This document shows positions 10,491 through 21,566 of a stretch of 64,000 bases of DNA, in pieces (the first letter of the stretch is position 1; each line of letters opens with the position of its first letter). The position numbers and the translations under genes were made by a program. The stretch covers positions 29,052,428 to 29,116,427 of the forward strand of contig NC_084803.1 in assembly GCF_963583255.1 (NCBI RefSeq), read 5' to 3'. The notes beneath the pieces are model-generated. The model was not told where the DNA came from, did no database searches, and saw only the letters and a program-made list of their open reading frames with translations. This DNA is from Pyrus communis. Lineage: Eukaryota; Streptophyta; Magnoliopsida; Rosales; Rosaceae.

Positions 10491-10589
10491 TCCAAGCTAC
10501 ACACATATATCCTTTAAGTGTTTCATGTATAGAATTTCTGGTACAAAAAACCTTTTGGTTTCAACTAAGTTCAAAACGTTTCCTAGCCC

Positions 10590-10597
10590 TATAAATA
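10590..10597 (+). promoter_or_regulatory. TATA box in 5' LTR of A
   Basis: TATAAATA in the context AGCCCTATAAATAAGGC, about 100 bp after the minisatellite. The box is conserved in the 3' LTR remainder and in A'. Confidence 0.6.
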
Positions 10598-11959
10598 AGG
10601 CTTTGCAGCAAGGCACTTGGGGGGATCACTCATTCACCCAATTTTCGTCCATTCATCTAGCCACACCACTCTACACATCCTAAAATCCTAGAAACACAAT
10701 TCCAGCCAAACACTACACCTTGTCGTGCCTATCCTCCATCCAATTCCATAATCCCTGATCCTAAAACACATCCCAACCATCCCATCCACCTTTGTGCCGT
10801 AGCAAGGAGAAAGAAGGAAGGACTCTTAGATGCTCAAGCTTCGTCGTTGGTGCATTCTAGGTGTAATTCGTTTTATGATTTCAATGTTTAATTTATTTTC
10901 CTTTCATTTTGCTATGAACATGAGTGGCTAAACCCCTATTGGTTAGGGGTGATTTCGAAGCCATAACTATGTGTGCAAGTTGATTTGATAAATTCCAGTT
11001 ATGAGTTCTTGAATCGTGAATGCAATTGGCTTAACTGTGCGAGTAATAACGTATTTGTGTTTGTTAATTAGGGGTCGACACTTAATTGGCTTGCATGAAT
11101 ATGATGCTAGAATATAAGTTTGTTTCACATAATTGTCACACACTTATATTCACAAGTAGTGAAGATTGCTAGTCACAATCGCGTTAAGTTCAATTCCTAG
11201 CATAAGTGTCATGATGTCATAGTCACAAGTGCTTTGTCAATGCTTATAGTTTTCACTGAACGTAATGATCTTTGATTGTATCTTTATTATGATGTCATGT
11301 AAGGAACTTTTGAAGAATACTTTGGGTTGTCGTATGATGTCATCCAATTCAATAACACAAGGAAAACTTGAGAATTAACTAAGTGATGTCACGGTTAATT
11401 TGGGGCATTGTCATTCATAATTCTATGAAGGAATAACTGGAAATCAAGTCATTTGCATACTTGTCATGTGTGGAGAAAGAACCCCTAACTAGTCCATCAT
11501 CCATTAAAAACCCCAAAAACGTTTCAAAATCAGTTTTACTTTGCAATCTGTTTTCTCAACTTTAATTTCATCCAAATCAAATCCCCCTTTACTTTAATGT
11601 CAAATTAGTTAGAAATCAATTTAGTTTGTGTTTTTAAGAGTCTTGAGTCAAGTTACAACTTAATTTCGTCCAAATTTGGGTTTGTGCTCAAAACTGCCCA
11701 GAAAGTGGTCTTTGGGCAGATTTGAGTGTGTTTGTGCTATTTTGAGTCTTTGGTTTGTCTTAGTGATTTAAAGTTTAGTTTTGCATTCTTTGAGTCTAGT
11801 ATAGTGTTTTATATTGTGTTTTTACATTTTTGAGTCAAATCCAAGTGATTAACAATCCCTCCTAATCCCCGGTCCAGAACGATCCCTACTTATACTTATA
11901 CTACAATTGTCAAAAATAGGGTTTAATTTGTGTGCTTAATATATTTTGCATCAAATTTT

Positions 11960-11977
11960 TGGCGCCGTTGCCGGGGA
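11960..11977 (+). promoter_or_regulatory. Primer-binding site (tRNA-Asp) of A
   Basis: TGGCGCCGTTGCCGGGGA, 6 nt after the LTR end, is the complement of the 3' end of plant tRNA-Asp including CCA (from my knowledge of that tRNA). tRNA-Asp priming is typical of Athila elements. The same 18 bases occur at 27193-27210 and 33934-33951 (minus), 44076-44093 and 53708-53725 (plus), and 60703-60720 (minus). Confidence 0.88.
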
Positions 11978-11997
11978 TTAGCAACTTTGCTAATCCC
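11974..11997 (+). promoter_or_regulatory. Perfect hairpin overlapping the PBS of A
   Basis: GGGATTAGCAA-CT-TTGCTAATCCC has 11-bp perfect arms. Its 5' arm uses the last four bases of the primer-binding site. The same structure is found in F (44090-44113) and A' (just after 53721). C has a perfect 20-bp palindrome here (33916-33935) and B a weaker version (27174-27195). Confidence 0.7.
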
Positions 11998-12078
11998 TTG
12001 AATTGTTTTATTTTCGTTTGTTTTTATTTTATTCCAGATTCTTAATCTTGTTTTGTTTCTTGTTTTAGGTACTAGTTT

Positions 12079-12123
12079 ATGACTCGGAGTTCTCATCCGA
12101 TTCGTGAACATATCCTGGAGTGA
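12079..12123 (+). pseudogene. Remnant gag start in A (14 codons)
   Basis: ATG followed by codons for TRSSHPI matches the first residues of the intact Gag of B (MTRSSRPI), including the upstream TTTTAGGTACT context. The frame stops after 14 codons, where the deletion joins it to the pol 3' end. The same remnant is at 53827-53871 in A'. Confidence 0.75.
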
Positions 12124-12331
12124 TTGGGTTCTTCGTCCGGCTGTACGACGTAAAAGCAAGCGCTACTTGGGAGGCAACCCATGCATTCAACAAAGGAAGA
12201 CCTAGAAAGCACTCCAATTCCAGATTTGCGTTCCTAAACTCTTCTCTTTGTTGCTATTTCGTTTCTGCCATGTTAGGTTGTTTAGTTGTTGTTTTGTTTG
12301 TTTGTTTGTTAATTGTGTGAGTCTATGCTTG

Positions 12332-12369
12332 AAACATTGAGGACAATGTTTGATTTAAGTGTGGGGGGG
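12332..12369 (+). promoter_or_regulatory. Hairpin plus internal polypurine motif (A)
   Basis: AAACATTG-AGGA-CAATGTTT (12332-12351), then ATTTAAGTGTGGGGGGG. The G run is 7 in A and 8 in A' (54080-54118). The surroundings are otherwise the same as in E, C, B and F. Confidence 0.55.
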
Positions 12370-14090
12370 TAAACAAGTGTTTTTGTATGATTTTACATGA
12401 TTTTCGTGGGATTTTATCACCTATCACTTATAATGTTGTTTCTCACTGTTTTTAAGTGTTTTTAGTGTGTTTTGAAGTGTTTTTATGTGTTTGGATCAGA
12501 AAATCCGAAAATTTACCAAAAAAAAAAAAAAAATTGCAAAAGAGTTTTGAAAAACCCCAAAAAGAGTTGTTTTAAAGTTGTTTTTGTGTGTTTGTTTGGG
12601 TCTTAGGTCACCTTCCAACACAATGATGAGGATTTGGTTTTAAATTACATGACTATTAAAGAATGTTGTAAACATGGCTGGAAGTTGATTTATGCTTTGG
12701 TTTATGCTTGGTTATGGTTATAGCTTATGAATTCACATATTACAAAGAGAAAATCTATTTTTGTAACATGCTTGAACGAAGGAACTTAAACTAAAACTAC
12801 ATCCTTGTGAGACTTGAGCCTATAACGTTCTTTGGAGAGTATAAATCTGTGATTTCTTGTTTTCTAAAGTCGTTGCATGATCTCATCATTCTTTACTTGG
12901 TTGCTACTTGGAATGCATTTCATTGTAGTTCCAAATACTAGAACTCATGCCCAATTCATTCAAAGCATGATATTGATTGCATAACATACAATAAGATGAA
13001 GTTGTTAGTCAAGCCAAAGCCAAAAAGCCTATCCCTTTTCACATGTATTGTAGGATTACACCTTTTGAGCCTTTTCAAGCTTATTTTCTTTGTTAACCAC
13101 ATTATCCTCACCTAGCCTAGATTAGGACTTTCCATACCCTTGTTCTTAAAGGATAGTGAAGCATGACTTAGAATGAACTCCTTTTGATCAATATATTGCA
13201 GAAAATAAGTGTGGGGGAAGATAATAGGGCACGGCCAAAGAATGAAATAAAGAAAAAAGAAAAAAATTCGTGGAAAAATAAAAAAAAGAAAATAGAAAAG
13301 TGTTGAAAAGAAAGAAAAAGAGTTGAAAAATAAGTGAGAATGATCTCACAAGTATTGGTTATTGAAGGAAGGGTCCAAAAGAGTGAATTTGACCCTAGTT
13401 GTTGCATGAATCTTCCCTTGTGTTTAAAAGTTGATTTCTGCCATTAAAAGTGAGTTTAAGTGTCAATTTCATTACTTTGCTTCCTATTACTTTAAGAACC
13501 TTTGTTTTACTTTACCTTTCTTTGTTAAACCATTACCCTTAGCCCCGTTACAACCCTCAACTTCTATCTTGATGTTATGTGTTCAATTTGTGGAGTTTGA
13601 ATTTGGTATGAGCATATGGAATCACTGGTTCTCGCATCTAAGTAGTAGCATTCCATTCATGAGATCATATCTAAACATGCCTATTAACTCCGGAAATTGC
13701 GTTCTTTGTGATACATATATGTGAGCATTCGTTTTTATATCTACATCAATTCTCTCACATATAACTAGTATAGGGTGTGTAGTTAGAAAATCTGAGTGAA
13801 AATAGAGTGCAAATCTATTAAGGATAGAAGGAATTCTCTAAGGCATGTTACTACATTCAAAACATTGTTTTAATTGGTTAATTGTGAACTAGTAAGTAGT
13901 GACTATGATTAAGCATGTGCTTAAGTGTTAACTTGACTCAAATCTGTGGGAATGATAATCTTTAACATGTCATGTGCATTGGAAATCCCTGAGGCAAACG
14001 TTGGAAGGTTTAGATTATGTTTGTTTGTTTTGTCTTGTTTTATTTCTTTGTTTTGCTCGAGGACTAGCAAAAGCTAAGTGTGGGGGAATT

Positions 14091-14698
14091 TGATAGGAGC
14101 ATTTTTATGCGACTTAATTGGCTTGTTCTCATGCATTTATGTTGTTTTTCCTTAGTTAGTTTAAGTGTTTAAAGTCATTTTCGTGCAATTTCAGGTTTTA
14201 GTGTCAAAGTATGCAAAAGGAAGCAATTTGGAGCATTCTAGAGCATTTTTGGGCCAAGATTGGATAGTGCAAGCATGGAGGCATGAGGATGGACGAATTT
14301 GAAGGCTTGAATTCAGTTAGGGAGCTGCAAGGGGGCCTAAAAAAACCTTATTTCTAGAAGGCTTTATCTATTCAAACATGGTGCCTAATTTCTAGCTTGT
14401 CTCCTAGCCGTCCTAGCTTGTATCCTAGCCGTCCTAGCTTGTCACTAGCTGTCCTAGCTTGTCTCCTAGCCGTCCTAGCTTGTCGGTAGGACGCCGTCGT
14501 AGCTTGTCACTAGCCGTCCTACCTTGTCTACTAGCCGTCCTAGCTTGTCACTAGCCGTCCTACCTTGTCTCCTAGCCGTCCTACCTTGTCTCCTAGCCGT
14601 CCTAGCTTGTCACTAGCCGTCCTAGCTTGTCTCCTAGCCGTCCTACCTTGTCTCCTAGCCGTCACTAGCCGTCCTACCTTGTCTCCTAGCCGTCCTAC
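14091..14698 (+). repeat. 3' LTR of A, first part (before B)
   Basis: The LTR begins at TGATAGGAGC after the polypurine tract AAGTGTGGGGGAATT. It is cut within the minisatellite by B. The remaining 1505 bp continue at 29692. Confidence 0.9.
14694..14698. repeat. Left TSD (CCTAC) of B
   Basis: CCTAC before TGATGCG, repeated at 29692-29696. CCTAC is common in the minisatellite, but the rejoined sequence keeps the repeat pattern. Confidence 0.75.
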
Positions 14699-15990
14699 TG
14701 ATGCGTGAATTACTTGACACTCAAATTAAACCCTCTTTTTATCAATTGTAGTATAGGTGCAAGTAGGGATCGTTCTGGACCGGGGATTAGGAGGGATTGT
14801 TAATCACTTGGATTTGACTTAAAAACGTAAAAACATAATATAAAACACTAAACTAGACTCAAAGAATGTAAAACTAAACTTTAAAACACTAAAACAAATC
14901 AAAAGACTCAAAATGCTTTTAAAAACACAAACTAAAATGCTATACTAAACTCGAAGAATTCAAAACTAAAAATAAGAAAGATTAAGACTAAGACTTAAAC
15001 GAAATATGGGGGGATTGATTTTGGACGAATTTAAACTAAAATGGATAGATTGTAAAGAAAACAAATTGTAAATATGAAATTGACGGAAATGAATGGATGG
15101 TATGGCTAGCTAAGGGGTTCATCTCCATACATGTTACACTTGCATAATAAAATGATTTCCAATTGCACTTCAACAAACCATGAATTCTCAACACCCCGGG
15201 TTAATTAGGTCCGCTTAAATTAACCGTCAAGTTTTCCTTAAGTTAATGAATTGGATGATTGCATACGACAACCCAAAGCATTCCTCACAAGTTCCCTACA
15301 TGAATTGCATAATAGAGAAACAAGCAAGAATCATTAAGCAACATGAAAACTATAAGTGTTGACGAGGCATTCGTTACTATGATTGCATGAAACTTATGCC
15401 AAGAATTTGTTTAACGCGATTGTTTATAAGCAACCTCCACTACTTGTGAATATAAGTTCATAACGATTAGGTGAAACTCACTTATATTCTAGCGTCATAT
15501 TCATGCATGAAAATTAAGCGTTCATTCTCAATAAACATACATAAATAGGATATCAATCAAATAGTTAAACAAATTGAATTCACAACTTATGAAACGTAAT
15601 TAAAAGTAATCAAATCAAAATGCAAGCATAAACATATATTTCGAATCCCCCCCTAGCTAAAGGGGGGTTTAGTTCCTCATACAAAACAAAGAGAATTGAA
15701 ATTAAACATTGAAATCAAAGAAACGCCTAAACATTCCAACAACTCAAACTTGAATTGTATGAACGTTTAAGCCCTCTTCTCTTCCTCTTTATTGTAGCAT
15801 AAGGTCTAGGGATAATTGGTTTGGGGGATGGAAGTGTGGAATGGAGTGGGGAATTATGGAAATAGGTGAGGAGTGGTGGAGAAAATGGTGCAGAAAATGG
15901 AGAGAAACTCACGGCTAGAGAAGGAATGGAGTGTTTGTGTTGTGGTATCTACAATGGAATGAGATGATTTGAATGATGGGAATGCAAGGG

Positions 15991-15998
15991 TATTTATA
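15991..15998 (-). promoter_or_regulatory. TATA box in left LTR of B
   Basis: TATAAATA on the minus strand in the context CTCCTATAAATACCCTTGC, shared exactly with D and F. In the right LTR, which would drive the genomic transcript, it lies at 28508-28515. Confidence 0.6.
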
Positions 15999-16574
15999 GG
16001 AGGAGTGGAGATGTATATGGCTATTTGTTTAAGGTGTTTGTGTGGAGGAATGATGGAGAATTGCATGTGGAATGGCTGCAATGATGAAGAATGAAAGCTG
16101 GAAAATAAAAGGGAAAGCTGGAAATCTGAAAATGCAAATGGGAATCCTGAAATGCAAAGGTGGCCACGGTTTTGAGTGTGTTTTGTGTTGGAAATGCATG
16201 TGAATGCATGTGAATGTTGTTTGTGTGAAGTGTGTGTGGGTTAAAGAGTGAATGGTGGTGTAATGATGAAGTGTGATGGCTGAAAATGTCAAGGGAAATG
16301 CATGTGATTGCATGGCAAAGAATTTCAGGATGCATGTGTGTTGGTGTGTTGTGTGATTGTTTTGTGGTTTAAGTGGCTTAATTAAAGAATGGGAGTGCAT
16401 GTGGCTTAGGTGGTGTAATGATGAAGTGGGAATTGAAAGAATGTGGTTGGAAAGTGGAAGGGAAGGCACGGCTAGGAAGAAGAATGAATGATGTGCATGT
16501 GGGTGAATGCATGTGGATTAGGTGGAAAGAGGTGGGTGTGCATGTGATTTGAAATGCATATGTTTAAATGGTTG

Positions 16575-16815
16575 AAATGTGTAGATGATTATGAGTATGA
16601 TAAGTGATAAGTGAATGATATGTTAAGTGATAAATGAATGATATGTTAAGTGATAAATGAATGATATGTGGTGAGTGATAAGTGAATGGAAGTGATAAGT
16701 GAATGGTTTGATAATTGATAAATGAATGATATGCTAAGTGATAAATGAATGATATGTTAAGTGATAAATGAATTATATGTGGTGAGTGATAAGTGAATGG
16801 TTTGATAAGTGATAA
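16575..16815. repeat. AT-rich short tandem repeats in B LTR
   Basis: Irregular repeats of TGATAAGTGAATGATATGT and TTAAGTGATAAATGAATGA. The same sequence is at 29092-29332, with related blocks on the plus strand in F (41870-42100, 49850-50080) and D (39850-40115). Confidence 0.75.
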
Positions 16816-17175
16816 ATGAACTAGTTTAAAGGGCTAGGGTTTAAGTACATAGAATGGGCCTAAAATAGGTTGGTTTGTATGGCATAATGTGTTAAGCCCA
16901 TGGCAAGGTGTTATGTGATTGGGTTAGGGCCATTGTTTTGTGTCTTCAAGTGCATACAAGGCCTTCAAATTCGTCCATCCTCTTGGCTCCATGGATAAGC
17001 TATCCAATCCATGCCCAAAAATGCTCCAAATGGCCTCAAAATGCACTTTCTTGCTCCCTAGGCCCTTAGAACCTGAAAACACACAAAAGAAGCATAAAGG
17101 ACTAAAATAACGAGAGAAACATAACGTAAATTCACGAGAACAAGCCATTTAAGTCGCATGAATATGCTCCTATCA

Positions 17176-17965
17176 AATACCCCCACACTTAGCTTTTGCT
17201 AGTCCTCGAGCAAAACAGAATAAAAACAAATAAACAAAACGACACTAAACACGTAAAACACAACCTAAACCTTCCAACAACCGTCTTAGGGATTTCCAAT
17301 GCACATGACAAGTTAAAAATCATCATTCTCACAGATTTTAGTCATCTTCACATTTAAGTACATTCTTAATCATATTCACCATATACTAGTTCACAATTAA
17401 GCATTTAAAACCATGTTTTGAATGTAGTAACATGCCTTAGAGAATTTGCTCAATTCCTTTCAAGATATGCACTCAATTTTTACTCAGATTTTCTGACTAC
17501 ACTCCCTACACTAGGTATATGTGAGAAGATTGATGTAAACATGAAAGATTAGTATCTCACATATGTTATAACAAAGAAAGCATTTTCTGGATTTACGATA
17601 ATGACATGAATATGATCTCATGAATGGAATGCTACTACTTAGAATGAGAACCAGTGATTCCATAAGCTCATATCAATTTCAAACTCCGCAAATTGAAACA
17701 CATAACACTCAAGATAGAAGTTGAGGGATGTAACGGGGCTAAGGGTAATGGTTTAACAAAGAAAGGTAGAGTACACAAACGTTCTTAAAGCAATAGTGAG
17801 CAAAGTATTGAATTAGGCACTTAGAATTCCCTTTAGAACGCAGAAGTTAACTTTGAACACCCAAGGGGAAGTCGCAAAACTTAGGGCCATATTCAAACTT
17901 TTTGGGCCCTTTCATCAACAATCACACTTGTGAGTCCATTCTCACTTATTTTCACTCTTTTTCTT

Positions 17966-18007
<42 letters not shown>

Positions 18008-19365
18008 CGTGCCTCCTTTAAGACTTAGGCACATACATACACACAAAAATCCCTTCCCCCACACTTATTTTCTGCAACATATTAATAAAAAGGAATTCAA
18101 TTAAGTCATGCTCACTATCTTTCAAGAACAAAGGGTACGGATGGTCCTACTCTACGCTAGGTAAGGGGTGATGTGGTTAGCAAAGAAAATAGGCTAAACG
18201 AGGCTCAACGGGGTTAAAACTTACAACAAATACGAAATATGGGAAGTAAGGCTATTTGGTTATGGTGGCAACTACACAACTTCATCTTGATATATGTTAT
18301 GCAATTCAATGTTATGCTTTGAATGAAACGGATATAAGTTCTGGCATTTAGTTCTATCATGATACAATTGCATCCTAAGTAGCAACCAAGCAAGGAATAA
18401 TGAGATCATGCAACAACTTTAGAAAACACAGAATCACAGAAAATAACTCTCCAAAGAAGGTAATGGCTCGAGTCTCACAGGGTTGTAGCGTTTGTTTGAA
18501 TTCCTTCCTTCAAGCATGTTACAAAAACGAATTTTTCTTTTATGATTGCATGTGAAGTCATACATTATAACCATAACCAAGCATATACCAAGAGTAAATC
18601 AAACTTTTCTCTATGTTAATAACTCTTTTTAACCGTCATGCAATTACAAACCAAATCCTTATCATTGTGTTGGAAGGTATCCTAAAACACACACACAAAA
18701 ACAACTTTAAAACAACTCTTTTTGGGTTTTTCAAAACAATTTTTCAAATTTTTATGGGATTTTCGAATTTTTAAGACAAAATACAATAAAACAGTTTTAA
18801 AACAGTGAGAAACAACATGTGAAGTGATAGGTGAATAAATCCCACGAATTTGCATCAAATATACTTAGTTACCCCCCCACACTTAAATCAAACATTGTCC
18901 TCAATGTTTTAAGCATAGATTCACACAAAGCATAAGTAAATACACAAAAAGCACCTAAACATACTAAACATGGCATAATGTAATTAACAAAGAGAAGAGT
19001 TTAGAGACGCAAATCTGGTTATAGAGTGTAAATTCCATCTTCTCCTTGGTAATTGCATTGAGGCTTTTGATCTTTGTGATTCCACAGGCTTACTCTTGAA
19101 CTGGTTTCTGCCCATCGTTGATTTTCCTTTGTGCTACTTCTTGAACTGGGCAGCAGGATGGTTCTTTTGGTCTCCCCTGAAGGTCTGAGCTTACCCCTTT
19201 GGTCTGTTTCTTTGTTCAATCTTTCCAATTCGTATTGAAAAGGGTTGGAGGATAACTCAGCCTATGTTTGTCTCCACATGCTTCAATGTATCATTTTCAC
19301 TTGCCTTACTCGTTCCCCTTTGCAGAAGTGGTCCCTTCTCCGGAAGTGTATCAACCGTTGAAGAT
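17176..19365 (-). mobile_element. 3' internal region of B
   Basis: Read leftward it holds the ERLNKETD-type small frame (19019-19228), a hairpin with internal polypurine motif (18871-18909), a second polypurine motif (18056-18065), a T run of about 40 (17968-18007), and the final polypurine tract (17176-17190) with CTCGAGGACTAGCAAAAGCT upstream. It is collinear with the 3' regions of C, E and F. Confidence 0.8.
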
Positions 19366-20320
19366 GACTACTCGAGAGCAACGCTAGGTAAGCAATCAGG
19401 AATAGATTCCAGGCAGTTGGCTCCAGAACGGAAGACTGACTCCAAGTGCCGACTGATTGCTTGTTTTACTTTGCCATGCGAGTAAGAACAAGGACAAAGA
19501 AAAAGACAGGGAAAGAGCATGATATGAGATACTTTTGCTTTTGACCTTGATGATATGAGATACCTTTGCTTTTGAAGAAGCGGTGAATGAATCAGCACAT
19601 GTATTTGTTGTGCTGCTTCCTCCTGGGTCATCTGTACTCCAGGCATCTGGTATCATCTTTGGGGAAGAAGAAAGAATTGAGTATTTCGAAAGGCTTTGCT
19701 GGGAGTGCGCCCTCAGAGGTGAGAGAGAGTTGGGCATTTTCTTCAGGTTTACCCTGCCATAAAAGACGAAGGTCGACATATATAGAGATAATATCAAGTG
19801 GTGGTACTTTTTACCTTTGTCGACAAATGTTTTGATCCCGCAAATCCGGCTTTTTGAAATAATGGCGCCTCTTCGATCTCTGAACACGCCTCTTCGATTT
19901 CTGAGCAGGCGCCCCTTCGATTTCTGAACGACGCCCCTTCGCTTGCTGAACGACACGTGGTAGTGCAGATGCGGCTCCTTTTGACAAAGCTGCACGCGTC
20001 TTCTGAAAAGCTGAGAAAGTGTCGCCGAACTTTGCGCTTGTCGGCTAAAGATGTGTAGTTGCGATGATGGCCTCCACGTGTTGTCTGAAAAGAAGAACTC
20101 TTTTGACAAAGTTGAACACGTCTTCTGAAAAGCTGAGAAAGCGTCGCCTAAATTACGCCGGAAATTCCGGCTTTTTGAATCGGTGGACGCGTCGCCTTGG
20201 CTTCTTATTGAGGTATCGATCACCGCCACAAACACACTCTGAAGATTTCCCATTCTTGAAAATCGACTCCGGCCCTTTGAAATTTAACTTCATCCCTTCT
20301 CTTTGAACACTTTTGAAAAA
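19366..20320 (+). promoter_or_regulatory. Promoter-like region upstream of the antisense ORF in B
   Basis: This GC-richer stretch (relative to its surroundings) contains a conserved 10-bp inverted repeat (AAGCAATCAG and CTGATTGCTT, about 60 bp apart), a 31-bp near-duplication (GATATGAGATAC units near 19527), tandem units of about 22 bp (CGCCTCTTCGATTTCTGA type, 19866-19950), a repeated TTTTGACAAAG...GCGTCGCC block, and two CACGTG G-boxes (near 19953 and 20074). The TATA box seen in C (TTTTATAG) is TTATTGAG here. Transcription on the plus strand is inferred. Confidence 0.5.
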
Positions 20321-21001
20321 ATGGCAAACTCATCGAACCTTAGCTTGGAATTGAGCCTTAGCAGTGATACGGGCGCGCCGCGTCAAGGTAACGTATGGCG
20401 TCCTTCTTTCTTTTCTTCTAACGGTCCTCTTTCAGGTGAAGACTCTGTGATGCAGGACGCCACAACAGCTACAATAGTAGCTAGGAACCTCCTCACACCA
20501 AAAGATAGTAGGCTGCTGTCAGGACGGTCCGATGAGTTGGCCGTTCAAGAGTCCCTCGCACTTAGTGTTCAGTGTGCGAGTTCTGTGTCCAACATGGGCC
20601 AACGCCTGCTTGCCCGCTCCCATCAGGTGGAATCATTGATGGCAGAGGTGGAAAGTCTCAAGCAGGAGATCCAGCAGCTGAAGTATGAGAATAGAAGTTT
20701 GCATGTGCTTGCAAATAACTATTCGTCGGGCATGAAGAGGAAGCTTGATGAGCTGCAAGAGTCTGAAGGTCGGATTCACAGTGACCGTCAAAGGTTTTCG
20801 TCTTTCCTCCAGAGGCACCTTTTTCCTGGCTCATCCAGCGCTTGGCCAAGTATTGAGGCCTGGAATGCTCTATCTGCTCCGATGCCTTCTGTTCCTACGC
20901 CTTCCGTTCCTACGCCTTCCGCTCCGATGCCTTCTGTTCCTACGCCTTCCACTTCAAGAGTAAAGCCACGTGGTGGGGCCTCAAGCAAACAACCTTTGTG
21001 A
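20321..21001 (+). CDS. Antisense accessory ORF of B, coiled-coil protein (226 aa)
   Basis: The first ATG of the frame gives MANSSNLSLELSLSSD; an in-frame TTG upstream is unlikely to be used. In order: a Ser/Leu-rich N-terminus, a central region with many Ala, Leu and Ser, a heptad-like segment (about residues 108-160: VESLMAEVESLKQEIQQL...KRKLDELQESEGRI) typical of a coiled coil, and a C-terminal tail of repeated Pro-Ser-Val/Ala-Pro-Met/Thr pentapeptides ending in SKQPL. The frame runs against gag-pol. Three more intact copies exist in C and F, so it is maintained. I do not recognise the family. Antisense extra ORFs after pol are known from some plant Ty3/gypsy elements (for example Grande). 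Function is unknown. Confidence 0.7.
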   Translation: MANSSNLSLELSLSSDTGAPRQGNVWRPSFFSSNGPLSGEDSVMQDATTATIVARNLLTPKDSRLLSGRSDELAVQESLALSVQCASSVSNMGQRLLARSHQVESLMAEVESLKQEIQQLKYENRSLHVLANNYSSGMKRKLDELQESEGRIHSDRQRFSSFLQRHLFPGSSSAWPSIEAWNALSAPMPSVPTPSVPTPSAPMPSVPTPSTSRVKPRGGASSKQPL

Positions 21002-21148
21002 AGCACCATCTTTCTTTGTTTAGCAGTGCCTATCAATAAATCAAACATTTTCTCAATGTTACAATCATAGACTCACACAATTAATAAACAAACAAACAAT
21101 AACAACTAAACAACCTAACAAGGCAGAAACGAAATAGCAACAAAGAGA

Positions 21149-21183
<35 letters not shown>

Positions 21184-21566
21184 TAGTTAAAATTTTTATC
21201 AAATTTTCGGAGTTTTATACCAAGACACTATAAAACACACGAAAACACTCTAAAAATGCTTAAAACAGCAAGAAACAACATTCTAAGTGATAGGTGAATA
21301 AATCCCACGAAATTCATGCAAATACAAATTGTTTACCCCCCCACACTTAAATCAAACTTTGTCCTCAATGTTTTAAGCAGAAAGTCACAACAGAGCAAGC
21401 AAATAAACAAATACGAGAAAGAAAGCAAAGTAAAGGCAGTAAAGAAAAAGAAAGGAATAAAAATAAGTCTCTTAAAGGGTTTTCCAAGTTCTTCTCTATT
21501 CGGATGCATGGGTTGCCTCCCACGAAGCGCTTTCTTTTACGTCTTGCAGCCGGACGGTACCTCCGT
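21002..21566 (-). mobile_element. Spacer between pol and antisense ORF in B: second, partial 3'-domain copy
   Basis: Read leftward from pol, this contains the conserved GGGAGGCAACCCATGCATCC segment, a polypurine-like motif (GTGTGGGGGGG at about 21337-21350) with a degenerate hairpin, a T run of about 30 (21151-21181), and about 120 bp matching A's 3' domain (12236-12350). B therefore has two copies of this domain, one on each side of the antisense cassette. Confidence 0.65.

Larger units (their letters stand above)
9818..11953 (+). repeat. 5' LTR of A
   Basis: 2136 bp, from TGATAGGAGC to TTTTGCATCA. U3 contains a minisatellite (10109-10490), followed by a TATA box (CCCTATAAATAAGG, TATA at 10590) and R-U5. 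U5 shares CTAATCCCCGGTCC with all other elements here. A's LTR lacks the CATGCA-rich U3 of the other families. Confidence 0.9.
11978..14090 (+). mobile_element. Internal region of A (coding region deleted)
   Basis: The leader runs into the first gag codons (12079-12123). These are followed almost at once by sequence matching the end of pol in B (CGTCCGGCTG, ACGTAAAAGCAAGCGCT, GGGAGGCAACCCATGC) and then by the usual 3' domain: a hairpin and internal polypurine motif (12332-12369), a second polypurine motif (13206-13218), a purine-rich tract (about 13246-13335), and the final polypurine tract at 14076-14090. About 5.4 kb of gag-pol is missing relative to B. Confidence 0.82.
14699..17175 (-). 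repeat. 3' LTR of B (left copy)
   Basis: 2477 bp. Offset to the other LTR is a constant 12517 until the one-base indel near 17038. It contains a TATA box (15991-15998), a CATGCA-rich U3, and a low-complexity block of about 230 bp (16575-16815) made of TGATAAGTGAATGATATG-type repeats. Confidence 0.93.

Noticed and set aside
19396..20253. 285-codon minus-strand frame in B (and 188-codon frames at 31222-31788 and 57974-58540)
   Set aside because: Lies opposite the promoter-like repeats of the antisense ORF. Lys/Arg/Ser runs reflect tandem repeats, and length and frame are not kept among copies.
17176..21566. Envelope-like ORF expected after pol in some Athila elements
   Set aside because: No sense frame of suitable length with a signal peptide or membrane segment is present. 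The only long frame is antisense and soluble-looking.
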